Of a stretch of DNA of 47,281 nucleotides, positions 15,456 to 25,300 are shown piece by piece. Position 1 is the stretch's first letter. The number at the start of each line of letters is the position of its first letter. This DNA is from CAYXDO01 sp964463485 (GTDB lineage Bacteria; Myxococcota; Kuafuiibacteriia; Kuafuiibacteriales; Kuafuiibacteriaceae). A program made the translations under genes and the position numbers. Location of the stretch: contig CAYXDO010000081.1 of assembly GCA_964463485.1 (NCBI GenBank), positions 1 to 47,281 on the forward strand. Reading direction: 5' to 3'. The notes below the pieces were generated by a model. It worked only from the letters and a program-made list of their open reading frames with translations, was not told the DNA's origin and did not search any database.

Positions 15456-17294
15456 ATGAAGACCACGATGACACGTGACCCCGTCTGCGGCATGCCGGTC
15501 GATGCAGCCAACGCTCCGCACATGGAGTACGAAGGGCGGAAGATCTCCTTCTGCTCCGAGCTCTGTCGAGAGAGCTTCCTGAAGGCTCCAGCGGCGGTTC
15601 CAACGGGTGAAGTTGGGCCGGAAGAGCGCCGCATCGCCTACTTCACGATGGAGATCGCGCTCGAGCCCGAGCTACCTACTTACGCGGGTGGTCTCGGCGT
15701 TCTCGCGGGTGACACGATCAAGTCCTGCGCGGACCTGCGGGTGCCCGCGGTCGCCGTGACTCTCCTCCAGCGTCGTGGCTACTTCACGCAGACGTTGGAT
15801 CGGCAACGCGGCCAACGAGAGACGCCCGCTGTCTGGAATCCGCAAGACGTGCTGCGACCGCTCCGTCCGACGGTGCAGATTGCGATAGAAGGACGGCAGG
15901 TGCAGGTGTGCGCCTGGGAGCGGGACGTCGGGAGTGAGGCCAGCTTTCATGTGCCCGTCCTGTTCCTCGACACTGACCTTCCGGAGAACCCGGACTTCTA
16001 TCGGTCGTTATGCGGAGCCCTCTACTCTGGTGACGATCACTACCGGCTGTGCCAAGAGCTCGTCCTCGGCGTGGGGGGTGTTCGGATGCTGGCAGCACTT
16101 GGCTATTCCGGCCTTCGCCGCTATCACCTGAACGAGGGCCACGCCGCGCTCGCTACGCTGGAGCTCCTCCGGCGCCGGAACGGACCTCGAGGTACAGAGT
16201 GGAGCTTCGCAGACGTTCGTCGCGAGTGCGTCTTCACGACGCACACGCCTGTCCCAGCCGGCCACGACCAGTTCTCTCGCGAGCTCGTGAGCCGAGTGCT
16301 GGGTGACTTCGTGCCACGTCAGGTGCTCGAGATGCTCGGAGGGAACACGCGTCTCAACATGACCTCGCTTGCGCTCAATCTGAGTGGCTATGTGAACGCG
16401 GTCGCCCAGAAGCATGGCGAAGTGTCCCGGGAAATGTTCCCAGGCTACGGCATCCACCACGTCACGAACGGCGTTCACTCCCGCACGTGGACGGCGCCTG
16501 CGTTGGCTCGTCTCTTCGACGAGTACCTTCCGGGCTGGAGCGCGGATCCGTTCCTCCTTCGCAATGCTGGGCGGGTTCCGGCGCAGAAGATCTGGGAGGC
16601 ACACGAATTCGCGAAGGCTGACCTGCTGACCGCAGTGCGAGACCAAACCGGGAGGTCACTCCGGGCTGACACCCTCACAATCGGCTTCGCCCGGCGTGCG
16701 ACACAATACAAGCGGGCAGATCTCATCTTCTCCGATTTGCAGCGCCTCCGCGATGCGGCCGCACGCGGCGGCCGTTTTCAGCTCGTCTTTGCGGGCAAAG
16801 CACACCCGCACGACGAACCGGGTAAGGCGCTCATTCGTCGTGTCCTCGAGGTCGCCGACGGCCTTGGAGACGAGATCCCCGTCGTCTATCTGGCGGACTA
16901 CGACATGGCGCTCGCGAAGAAAATGGTCGCGGGCGTCGACCTCTGGCTCAACACGCCCCAGCGTCCGTTGGAAGCCTCGGGGACGTCGGGCATGAAGGCT
17001 GCTCACAACGGTGTCCCGAGCTTCAGCGTCCTCGACGGCTGGTGGATCGAAGGGCACATCGAGGGGGTTACGGGTTGGGCGATCGGACCAGCTGCGGTGC
17101 CCGTCAATGCGAGTGAGACCTCCCTGCACGACAGCGACGACCTCTACATCAAGCTCGGTCTCATCATCGCGCCGATGTTCTATCAGCGGCGCGATCAGTG
17201 GAGCGTCATCATGAGGAACACGATCGCGCTCAACGCGTCCTTCTTCAACACCCATCGAATGGTCCAGCAGTACGTGACGAACGCGTACCTATGA
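15456..17294 (+). CDS. glgP: YHS metal-binding domain fused to alpha-glucan phosphorylase
   Basis: The protein has 612 residues, with GGGAGG nine bases before the ATG. Residues 6-45 form a YHS domain ('DPVCGMPVDAANAPHMEYEG', then 'FCSELCRESF'), with C11, C33 and C37 as likely metal ligands. From about residue 57 it is a GT35 glycogen/maltodextrin phosphorylase of the short bacterial alpha-glucan type ('YFTMEIALEPELPTYAGGLG', 'YHLNEGHAALATLELL', 'FARRATQYKRADLI'). It has the pyridoxal-phosphate lysine at K514 in 'EASGTSGMKAAHNG'. It would release glucose-1-phosphate from glycogen in the cytoplasm. It lies 33 bp after cusA in the same direction, so it is probably cotranscribed with the copper pump. 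I know of no standard YHS-phosphorylase architecture; metal control of the enzyme is inference. Confidence 0.92.
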   Translation: MKTTMTRDPVCGMPVDAANAPHMEYEGRKISFCSELCRESFLKAPAAVPTGEVGPEERRIAYFTMEIALEPELPTYAGGLGVLAGDTIKSCADLRVPAVAVTLLQRRGYFTQTLDRQRGQRETPAVWNPQDVLRPLRPTVQIAIEGRQVQVCAWERDVGSEASFHVPVLFLDTDLPENPDFYRSLCGALYSGDDHYRLCQELVLGVGGVRMLAALGYSGLRRYHLNEGHAALATLELLRRRNGPRGTEWSFADVRRECVFTTHTPVPAGHDQFSRELVSRVLGDFVPRQVLEMLGGNTRLNMTSLALNLSGYVNAVAQKHGEVSREMFPGYGIHHVTNGVHSRTWTAPALARLFDEYLPGWSADPFLLRNAGRVPAQKIWEAHEFAKADLLTAVRDQTGRSLRADTLTIGFARRATQYKRADLIFSDLQRLRDAAARGGRFQLVFAGKAHPHDEPGKALIRRVLEVADGLGDEIPVVYLADYDMALAKKMVAGVDLWLNTPQRPLEASGTSGMKAAHNGVPSFSVLDGWWIEGHIEGVTGWAIGPAAVPVNASETSLHDSDDLYIKLGLIIAPMFYQRRDQWSVIMRNTIALNASFFNTHRMVQQYVTNAYL

Positions 17295-17313
17295 CGGATT
17301 GCGGCCGAGCACC

Positions 17314-17330
17314 GTGACCTGCAGGGCCAC
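17314..17330. promoter_or_regulatory. Weak activator-like dyad GTGAC-N7-GCCAC
   Basis: It keeps the N7 spacing and matches seven of ten arm positions of GTAAC/GTTAC. It lies 42 bp upstream of the -24 candidate at 17373. It overlaps a hairpin, GGGCCA at 17324 pairing with TGGCCC at 17340, which could instead terminate the copper operon. Confidence 0.25.
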
Positions 17331-17372
17331 AGTTTCTTCTGGCCCGAGCGGAGCCTTCCGCGGCTGCGGCCC

Positions 17373-17386
17373 GGCACGGTTATTGA
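17373..17386 (+). promoter_or_regulatory. Candidate sigma-54 promoter before the secreted protein gene
   Basis: CGGCACGGTTATTGAGAG contains a perfect GGCACG with correct spacing to TTGA; the last base of the usual TTGC is changed. Transcription would start near 17398, 21 bases before the ATG. Confidence 0.45.
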
Positions 17387-17418
17387 GAGCCCTCCGTACG
17401 AAAGGAAAGGAGTCTATC

Positions 17419-17973
17419 ATGAAGAAATTAGTGGCAGCTCTGATCGCGACGGTGGGGCTGCTCTTCAGCGTTGGGCTCTACGCCCAGGAAGAGTTCATGA
17501 TTGACCGGGTGCAGAGCTATGCGGGTGCCGTGTACGGGCTCGCGTTCATGGCAGAGGATCATGTTACGCGAGTCGGCGGAGTGACCTTCGGGACCCTCGC
17601 CCCCCTTCGGGTAGTACCTGCACGGGAAGAGGTGGTCTATGAGAGACTGTACGCGAGCCGGATCAAGCAGCTTCGCACCGTGATCGATCGGATCCGAAAG
17701 TGCGAGCATCACGGCCCAGTGTTCATGCTCTCCAACGTCGATGTGACGGTGAATCGCTTGGAGGCGGAGTTCGCAGACCACACCTATCGCACGCGCTCAG
17801 GCAAGGCGGACAAGGAAGAGGAGGCTCGCCATCAAACGGCCATCCTGAAGCTCCTCGACGCGCTCCACGTCGACCATGACACGCTCGAGAAGTCTGGAGT
17901 GATCTACTCCTGCTTTCACGGCCCGACCGCGTCCGAGTCGAGCTGTGAGCCTCCGCAAGAAGACCGGCAATGA
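17419..17973 (+). CDS. Secreted protein of unknown function
   Basis: The protein has 184 residues from the ATG at 17419, preceded by AAAGGAG; the frame is open upstream but without another ribosome site. A clear signal peptide ('MKKLVAALIATVGLLFSVGL' then YAQ) is followed by a helical mature protein with two Cys residues (in 'RKCEHHG' and 'YSCFHG') and scattered His, possibly a metal or redox site. I do not recognise the family. Its stop overlaps the next ATG (ATGA), so the two genes are translationally coupled. Confidence 0.75.
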   Translation: MKKLVAALIATVGLLFSVGLYAQEEFMIDRVQSYAGAVYGLAFMAEDHVTRVGGVTFGTLAPLRVVPAREEVVYERLYASRIKQLRTVIDRIRKCEHHGPVFMLSNVDVTVNRLEAEFADHTYRTRSGKADKEEEARHQTAILKLLDALHVDHDTLEKSGVIYSCFHGPTASESSCEPPQEDRQ

Positions 17974-19037
17974 TCGTTCCATACTGGGCGTGGCGAGGCC
18001 GAAGGTCGTCAGCCCCGCCTGCTCGACCGACGCGCACGGCGCTGGACGTGAGGCTTGCTCTTGCATGCTTGCTTGCAATTCTCGCCGGCGGCCCATCGAC
18101 CGCGCTCGGCCGAGAGCCCCCCTTCTCCTTCCCCGCCGACGAAGGCCGGCACTCCGGTGCGGCAACCGAGCTCTGGACGGTCCATGCGTTCGTTGAGGGC
18201 AAGGACGGCAAGAGCTACTCGCTCGCGGGTGTCCTATTCGACGGGCGCTGGTTCGTGCTTTCCGGCCAGCTCGCTTCGGTCGCGCTGACTGACGACGGTG
18301 CGGGCCGCCTCGTCATCGGGACGAACCTCTTCCCTCCGCTCTTCGCCGACGTGGAGCACACGGAGGGTCGGCTCCACGAGCGCTTTGGGCGCTCCTTCTA
18401 TCGTCGCGTGCTTGGCCGGGGCGTTGAGCTCTCCCTTCGGACACACGAGGTCTCGATCGGCCTTCGAGTGCCCGTAGAAAACCGCATCTCGCCGCTGTGC
18501 GGCACCGGAGTCGCGCGCTGGGGGTCGAGAACGGTCTTCGGATACGGGATCGTGGGGGCGCATGCCGCGGGCGCGATCGAGCTCGATCGGCGCACGATCC
18601 CCGTGCGAGGCTTGGCCCGCCTCGATCACTTCTGGAGCGACGGGATGGAGGACGACCATGACTACTTCACTGCCTCCCTCGACGACGGCCGCGAGCTGAC
18701 GGTGCTCAATGTCCATGGCGAGGAAGGGCAAGGCGGTTTGCCGGGAAGCTGCGCCACGCTCGCAGACAACGGGACCACGATCCCGCTCGAGGGGCTCCGG
18801 CTCCAGAGGCGTCGCTCGTGGACCTCGCCGCGCTCCGGCGTTCGATATCCAGTTGCGATCGCAATCGATTCCGCTTCGCCGAGGCTATCGATCACTCTCA
18901 CCGCGACCGCGGACGATCAGGAGGCCTCGGTACTCGGCGTCGATGCCTATCACGGCCGGTGCGCCGCCACCGGCCAGGTCGACGGTAAAGCCGTCTCGGG
19001 CGCATGCTTTTTGATGCTCGCCGGCTACCCAGACTGA
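17970..19037 (+). CDS. AttH/CrtC-like lipocalin-fold protein, exported
   Basis: The protein has 355 residues. After a charged start, a hydrophobic segment ('LALACLLAILAGGPSTALG') looks like a signal peptide. The mature part resembles AttH/carotenoid 1,2-hydratase (CrtC) relatives: 'ELWTVHAFVEGKDGKSYSLA' at the start, 'RGLARLDHFWSD' with 'DDHDYFTASLDDGRELTV' in the middle, and the typical ending 'GRCAATGQVDGKAVSGACFL' plus 'MLAGY'. The family has a double beta-barrel. Some members hydrate carotenoids, others go with AttEFG-type exporters, and the substrate here is unknown. The start codon overlaps the stop of the secreted protein gene. Confidence 0.75.
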   Translation: MIVPYWAWRGRRSSAPPARPTRTALDVRLALACLLAILAGGPSTALGREPPFSFPADEGRHSGAATELWTVHAFVEGKDGKSYSLAGVLFDGRWFVLSGQLASVALTDDGAGRLVIGTNLFPPLFADVEHTEGRLHERFGRSFYRRVLGRGVELSLRTHEVSIGLRVPVENRISPLCGTGVARWGSRTVFGYGIVGAHAAGAIELDRRTIPVRGLARLDHFWSDGMEDDHDYFTASLDDGRELTVLNVHGEEGQGGLPGSCATLADNGTTIPLEGLRLQRRRSWTSPRSGVRYPVAIAIDSASPRLSITLTATADDQEASVLGVDAYHGRCAATGQVDGKAVSGACFLMLAGYPD

Positions 19038-19175
19038 CTGACTAATCGCTCTCACTCGCTATCGCCAGTGCGGCCACGAACGAAGGCAAGCGTCGACGCC
19101 ATCGAGAAGCACGGAGTGTCGACGGTGAATCCCGTGCAGGGCCGTTGCTCACGTGACTTGGACGGTTTGGAAACC

Positions 19176-19192
19176 GTAACCGATGTCGCCAC
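19176..19192. promoter_or_regulatory. Candidate activator dyad GTAAC-N7-GCCAC
   Basis: GTAAC-CGATGTC-GCCAC lies 121 bp upstream of the -24 box of the second RND operon. One half is perfect and the other differs at one position from GTCAC. It sits in the otherwise empty 19038-19341 interval. Confidence 0.4.
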
Positions 19193-19313
19193 ACTCCGCG
19201 AGCCGCGGGCGACCCGGCCTGGCCCGAGTGTTTGGGAAGCGCGGGCTCACGACCCGCGAAACCTCACGGGAAAGCGGAATCCGTGCTCAGCGTGCGAAGG
19301 ATCTTTCGCCGCC

Positions 19314-19327
19314 GGCGCAAATCTTGC
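19314..19327 (+). promoter_or_regulatory. Candidate sigma-54 promoter of the second RND operon
   Basis: CCGGCGCAAATCTTGCTC has GGC, exact GG-N10-GC spacing and a perfect TTGCT. Transcription would begin near 19339, three bases before the ATG at 19342, repeating the leaderless layout of the copper operon. Confidence 0.55.
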
Positions 19328-19341
19328 TCAGGTCGCCTTCG

Positions 19342-20655
19342 ATGAGCACCGGCCGCGGAACCTTTGCGCCGATCGAAGCGAAGCTGAGATTTCTTCTGAC
19401 CTTCACGCTCGCGCTGGCCACCGCGGAAGGGCAGGCAGACGAGCTGTCCATCGGTGCTGCAGTCGAAGCCGCGCGGAAGCGAGCGCCTGCGATCTTGGCC
19501 GCTCGTCACCGGGTCTCGGCGGCCGAGGCAAGGCGTGACCAAGCCTCGCTCTTTTTCCGTCGCAACCCCGAACTGGAAGGGGATTGGTTGGACGACCGCC
19601 TTCTCACGGACGAGGGCGAGCGCCGGTTCAGCGCCGCGATCACCGTGGAGCTGGAGCTCGCAGGTCAGCCCGGGCTTCGCGGCGACGTCGCCGAGCGAGA
19701 GTTACAGGCTGCGGGCCACGGCGTGAGCGCGTTCGAGCGAATCTATGTTGGGCGAGTGATGGAGGCATTTTACGCGTTACTGGAAGCCCAGCGGGAGGCC
19801 GAGGTCGTCGTCGAGATCCTCCGGCTCAACGAGGACATCCGTGCAGCAGGCCAGCGGAGGCTCGACGAGGGCGACCTGCCTGAGGTCGCGCACAATCTCC
19901 TCGTCGTGGAGGTCGAGCGAGCTCGAGCCGACACGGAGTTGGCGAACGCGGCTCTGACCCGCGCTCGTGCGGAGCTCAATCGACTCCTCGGTCGCTCGGC
20001 GACCACCGCCTTGCGCGCGGCGGGAAGGCTGCCTGATCGTGCGACGCAGGGGGACTCTGGGTCCGACGAGCCCGAGCGTCTCGATGTCTGGGCCGCCAGA
20101 GCAGAGGCAGGGGCGAGAGGAGCCGAAGTCGACCTCCTCCAAAGAGAGGCGATACCGAACCTGCGCCTGTCCTTTGGCTGGGAGCTCGAACGAGCAAACC
20201 TCCACCGAGAAGGCGCCGCGGGGCTTGGACCCGAAGTCTTCGACGCCGACCAGTACTTCGGTATCAAGCTCGCGCTGTCGATCCCCCTCTTCAATCGAAA
20301 CCAGGGAGCAATTCGCGAGGCCGTCGCGAAGCGCGCCGCCGCCGAGCTCGAGGTGATCGCGCTGGAGCATACGGTGAGCGCAGAGGTTGCCAGCGCCCAG
20401 GCGGATCTCGGTGCCGCTGCCCGTCGCCTGGACCTGTATGCGGCGGCGCTGCCGCGTGTGGACCGCAACCTGGAGTTGCTCGCCCGAGCGTTCGAGGCCG
20501 GGCAGATCGACGCGCCAGGCCTGCTCGCCGCCCGAGACCGCTCGTTCAGAACCCGGCTCGACCACCTCGAAGCGCAGAAGAGCTACGTGTTCGCCCAAGT
20601 AGCCCTCGCTCGCGCTCTAGGTCGCGACCCGGCGAGCCTGCTGGAGGACCATTAG
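19342..20655 (+). CDS. Outer membrane efflux protein (CzcC/TolC-like)
   Basis: The protein has 437 residues from the ATG at 19342; the open frame extends upstream but only through low-quality sequence. A signal peptide ('FLLTFTLALATAEGQADE') precedes a TolC-type domain with paired coiled-coil repeats ('ILAARHRVSAAEARRDQASL', 'ERARADTELANAALTRARAE') and the strand motif 'FGIKLALSIPLFNRNQGAIR', usual in CzcC relatives. It forms the outer membrane exit of the second metal pump. The next gene starts immediately after its stop. Confidence 0.88.
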   Translation: MSTGRGTFAPIEAKLRFLLTFTLALATAEGQADELSIGAAVEAARKRAPAILAARHRVSAAEARRDQASLFFRRNPELEGDWLDDRLLTDEGERRFSAAITVELELAGQPGLRGDVAERELQAAGHGVSAFERIYVGRVMEAFYALLEAQREAEVVVEILRLNEDIRAAGQRRLDEGDLPEVAHNLLVVEVERARADTELANAALTRARAELNRLLGRSATTALRAAGRLPDRATQGDSGSDEPERLDVWAARAEAGARGAEVDLLQREAIPNLRLSFGWELERANLHREGAAGLGPEVFDADQYFGIKLALSIPLFNRNQGAIREAVAKRAAAELEVIALEHTVSAEVASAQADLGAAARRLDLYAAALPRVDRNLELLARAFEAGQIDAPGLLAARDRSFRTRLDHLEAQKSYVFAQVALARALGRDPASLLEDH

Positions 20656-22371
20656 ATGCTTCGACGGATGATCGGTTTGGGGATCCTGCTTCTGCCTGCC
20701 GTGAGTTTGGCACATGGGGGCGAGGACCACGGCCCTCCGCGCCCGGCCCCCGGCGCGACCGCCCGACCAGGCTTTCGGGTCGCCGCCGCCCAAACCGAGA
20801 ACTTCGAGCTCGTTGTGAAATACGAGGGGCAGCACGCGGGCCGACCCTTGACCATGCGCGTGCTCCTCTCCGACTACGCGTCCAACCGCCCGATCGAAGG
20901 CGCGACCGTCGAGCTCGACTTCTCTGGGCCTGGGAACGTTACGGTCCAGGCACCCGCGACCGACGCGTCCGGCGTCTACGAAGCGAGCGTAACCTTTCCA
21001 AAGGACGGGACGTACGAGCTCGTCGCCACGGTCACCGCGACCGACGTCGTCGACCTGATCGCCGTCGGCCGGGTCGAAACCGGTGTGGCAACGGTTGAAA
21101 CAACGGCGGAGCCTTCCAGGTCGACGGGCCCGTGGGGTTGGCTCGAAGCGGCGCTGTTCGTCGGCATGGTCGGCGGGGTGCTGACGGTCCTCTGGCGTCG
21201 CCGACGGTCGCGAGTCGAGTCCGCGGCCATGTTGATGTGTGCAATGTTCATGTCCCCGCGGGACGTACGTGCCCATGGCGGTGACGACCATGGCGACGAG
21301 CCGCACGTTGCCGCTCCTGCGCTGGGTGGGCCCATCGTGCTCGCCAAGGAGTCCCAGTTTCTTCTGGGCATCCTCACCGAGACCGTCGCCGAGCGTGAGC
21401 TGCGCGACCGCGTCGTCGCCCTGGGTCAGGTCATGCCTCGCTCGGACCGACACGCGGCGCTTTTTGCGTCTCAGCCCGGCCGAGTGCTGCCCGGGCCGAG
21501 CGGACGGTTCCCCTACCTGGGCGAGCGGGTCAAGCGAGGGCAGATCCTCGCGGTCGTTGAGGCCTCGCTCTCTGCCACCGACCTCGCCCAGCTCGGCTCC
21601 CAGCGAATTCGGGCCGAGGTCAGGGTTGCGCAGGTCGACGCCGAGCTGCAGCAGTCCAAGCGAAATCTCGAACGCGTCCGGTCCCTCGAGGGCGTTGTCG
21701 CCACTCGGGAGATTCAAGAAGCGGAAGTGAGCCTCGAGGTCGCGTTCGGCGCGTACCAGCAGGCCGTGCGCGAGCGAGATCTTCTGGCACCTACAAGAGG
21801 CGGCGGCCTCTCCCACTTCTCCCTCGCCTCCCCGCTGGATGGAGTCGTCGGCGACACCGACGTCAGCCCCGGGGAGCAGGTGGACACGTCCAGGAGGCTC
21901 TTCGTCGTGTTCGATCCGGCGGTGGTTTGGGTCGAGGCGCGGGTCTACGAAGCCGACCTCGGCCGCATCGAACGCACCGGCGACGCCCGCATCAGCGTCG
22001 AAGCCTACGAAGGGGCCTCCTTCAGCGGCTCGCTCTTCGCACTCGCGCCCCTCGTCGACCCTGCGACCCGGACGACCAAGGCCGTCTTCGAGGTGCCTAA
22101 CCCAGATGGTCGACTGCGACCCGGGATGTTTGCGGAGGTGTTGATTGCAGCGGGCCAGCCCCGGCGCGCGCTCGCCGTTCCGGACGCAGCGCTCGTCAAT
22201 CTCGACGGCAAGCAAGTGGTCTTCATCCACACCGGCCCTGAGGAGTTCGTCTTGCGCGAAGTGGCCCTTGGCTCCCGCGATGGCACCTACTGGGCCGTAC
22301 GCGCCGGCCTGTCGGCGGGCGACCGGGTCGCCACCCAGGGCGTTCATCAACTCCGTTCGGCATCCAGGTGA
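20656..22371 (+). CDS. RND adaptor with an extra N-terminal Ig-like domain and transmembrane segment
   Basis: The protein has 571 residues. A signal peptide ending 'AVSLAHGG' leads into an Ig-like/FixH-like beta domain (about 30-145: 'RVLLSDYASNRPIEGATVEL', 'YEASVTFPKDGTYELVATVT'), then a transmembrane helix near 160-180 ('LEAALFVGMVGGVLTVLW') and a His/Asp-rich stretch ('AHGGDDHGDEPH'). The rest is a CzcB/CusB-type membrane fusion protein ('LASPLDGVVGDTDVSPGEQV', 'LVDPATRTTKAVFEVPN'). The two parts look like a fusion of a separate metal-related periplasmic protein with the adaptor. It joins the outer membrane protein to the pump. The next start follows four bases after the stop. Confidence 0.88.
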   Translation: MLRRMIGLGILLLPAVSLAHGGEDHGPPRPAPGATARPGFRVAAAQTENFELVVKYEGQHAGRPLTMRVLLSDYASNRPIEGATVELDFSGPGNVTVQAPATDASGVYEASVTFPKDGTYELVATVTATDVVDLIAVGRVETGVATVETTAEPSRSTGPWGWLEAALFVGMVGGVLTVLWRRRRSRVESAAMLMCAMFMSPRDVRAHGGDDHGDEPHVAAPALGGPIVLAKESQFLLGILTETVAERELRDRVVALGQVMPRSDRHAALFASQPGRVLPGPSGRFPYLGERVKRGQILAVVEASLSATDLAQLGSQRIRAEVRVAQVDAELQQSKRNLERVRSLEGVVATREIQEAEVSLEVAFGAYQQAVRERDLLAPTRGGGLSHFSLASPLDGVVGDTDVSPGEQVDTSRRLFVVFDPAVVWVEARVYEADLGRIERTGDARISVEAYEGASFSGSLFALAPLVDPATRTTKAVFEVPNPDGRLRPGMFAEVLIAAGQPRRALAVPDAALVNLDGKQVVFIHTGPEEFVLREVALGSRDGTYWAVRAGLSAGDRVATQGVHQLRSASR

Positions 22372-22375
22372 CGGC

Positions 22376-25300
22376 GTGTTCAATCGACTGATTCAGTTCT
22401 CGCTTCGCAACCGCCTCTTCGTCGTGGCCGCTGCAGCACTCATGCTCGTTTACGGCGGGTGGGCGATCTCCAAGATGCCCGTCGACGTCCTGCCCGACCT
22501 CAACCGCCCGACCGTCACCATCATGACGGAGGCCGGCGGGCTCTCTCCAGAAGAGGTCGAGACGTTGGTCACGCGCCCCATCGAGGTCGCCATGAACGGA
22601 GCACCCAGCGTGCAGCGCGTCCGCTCGGCCTCGGGAATCGGACTCTCGATCGCCTGGATCGAGTTCACGTGGGACACCGACATCTACCGGGCACGCCAGA
22701 TGGTCTCGGAACGGCTCCAGATCGCGCGCGAAGGCCTCCCGGAAGGCGTCGCGCCCGTGATGGGCCCCATCGCCTCGATCATGGGGGAAATCGTCCTCAT
22801 CGGCCTCGTCAGTGAAGCAGGGGAGACCTCCCCTATGGAGCTGCGTGGCCTGGCCGATTGGACGGTCAGACAGCGACTCTTGACCATCCCGGGTGTAGCG
22901 CAGGTCGTCAACATCGGAGGTGAGGTCCGGCAATACCAGGTCCGAGTCCACCCCGAGCGGCTCCTCGCGTTCAACGTCACCCTCGAGGAGGTCGAAAAGG
23001 CGGCCGGTAGCAGCCAAAACAACACGACCGGCGGCTTCGTCGAGCGCAAGAGCCAGGAGTTCCTCGTCCGCAACATCGGCAGGACCCAATCGCTCGACGA
23101 TCTCCGCAATACGGTCGTGACCTACCGCCATGGCGCGCCAGTGTTGCTCCGCCATGTCGCCACGGTCGACGTCGGCGCCAGGTTCAAGCGAGGCGACGCA
23201 TCCATCGACGCGCGACCAGGGGTGATCCTGTCGGTTCAGAAACAGCCCGGGTCCAACACGGTGATCCTGATGGGAGAGATCGAACGCGCCCTCGAGGAGC
23301 TCGAGGCCGGACTGCCCAAGGACGTGAAGGTCGTCGAGCTTTTCAAACAGTCCAGCTTCATCGAGGCCGCCATCGGCAACGTCGAAGAAGCGTTGCGGGA
23401 CGGCGCCATCCTTGTCGTCGTGATCCTCTTCCTGTTCTTGTTGAACTTCCGAACGACGGCCATAACGCTCACCGCCATCCCCCTCTCGATCGTCACAACG
23501 GCGATCGTCTTTCGCGCCTTTGGCCTGTCGATCAACACGATGACCCTCGGAGGCCTGGCCGTGGCCATCGGCGAGCTCGTGGATGACGCCATCGTCGACG
23601 TCGAGAACGTCCTTCGCCGCGTGCGCGAGAATCGGCATCTCCCCGCGGAACGACAGAAGCCCTTCCTGGAAGTCATCTACCAGGCATCGTCCGAGGTCCG
23701 GAACTCCATCGTCTTCGCCACCGTCCTCGTCGTCTTGGTCTTCATCCCTCTGTTCTCGCTCTCGGGGATCGAGGGTCGCATCTTCGCGCCCCTGGGCGTC
23801 GCCTATATTTTATCAATCCTCGCATCCTTGGTCGTGTCGCTCACAGTGACGCCGGCCCTCTGCTCGTACCTCCTGCCCACGGCCAAAGTGACAGAGCACG
23901 GGGACGGATTCCTGGTTCGCTGGCTCAAGAAGCAGGACACGAGACTCCTCCACTCCACGCTCCGCCATCCAAACCGAGTGATGTGGGCTGCCGTCGCGAT
24001 GGTCGCGGTGGCAGCGGCCTCCGTCCCGTTCCTGGGCGCCGAGTTCATGCCGCCTTTCAACGAAGGAACGGCCACTCTGAACGTGTTGTCGGCGCCGGGG
24101 ACCTCACTCTCGGAGTCGAACCGTATCGGCACGCTCGCGGAGCAGCTTATCCGCCAAGTCCCGGAGGTCGCCTCGACCGGTCGGCGCACCGGCCGAGCGG
24201 AGCTCGACGAACACGCCGAGGGCGTCCACTACTCGGAGATCGAGGTCGATTTCCGCCCCTCCCAACGTTCGCGAGAGGAGCTCCTCGATGATGTCCGGCA
24301 TCGCCTCGAGCAGATCCCAGGTGTGCTGGTAGGCATCGGACAACCGATCTCGCATCGCCTCGATCACCTGCTCTCCGGCGTGCGGGCGCAGCTCGCGGTG
24401 AAGGTGTTCGGCAACGACCTCGATACGCTGCGGGCCAAGGCCGGCGAAATCCAAAAGGCTATGTCGGCGGTGGACGGGGTCGTGGACCTCCAGATCGAAC
24501 AGCAGGTGCTCGTGCCCCAAATCCGAATCCGACCTCGGCGCGAGGCTGCCGTCCGGTACGGAGTCCAGGTCGGCGAGCTCACTGAAACCCTCGAGACAGC
24601 GCTCAACGGCCGCGTCGTTGGACAGATCCTCGATGGCCAGCGGACCCACGAAATCCTCGTCCGCTACGACGAGAGCTCCCGGAGCGACCTCGAGGCGCTG
24701 CGAATGGCGCTCATCGACACGCCCGCCGGCACCCAGGTCCCTCTCGCTTCGCTCGCCGAGATCGTCGAGGACGCCGGCCCCAACGTCGTGATGCACGAAA
24801 ACGTACAGCGGCGTATCGTCATATCCTGCAACGTATCAGGCCGGGACCTCGGCAGCGTCGTCGTAGATATCCAGGACAAGGTCGCGGCCGAAGTCCCGTT
24901 GCCGACCGGGTACTTCGTGACTTACGGGGGCCAATTCGAGGCGCAGCAGGCAGCGTCCCGACTCATCGCCATCCTCTCCTTGTTCTCCCTGGCCGGTATG
25001 GTGCTCGTCCTGTACTCGCACTTCCGCTCGATGCGAATCGTGCTTCAAATCCTCGTCAACATCCCGCTGGCACTCATCGGAAGCGTCACCGCCATCTGGC
25101 TGACCGATCGAACACTCTCGGTTGCATCACTGGTCGGGTTCATTACACTCACGGGGATCGCCTCCCGCAACACCATCATGATGATCAGTCACTACATCCA
25201 CCTCGTCGAACACGAGCATGAGCAGTTCGGCGAGGAGATGATCATTCGAGGCTCGCTCGAGCGGCTCGTGCCCGTGCTGATGACCGCGTTGGTCGCGGGC

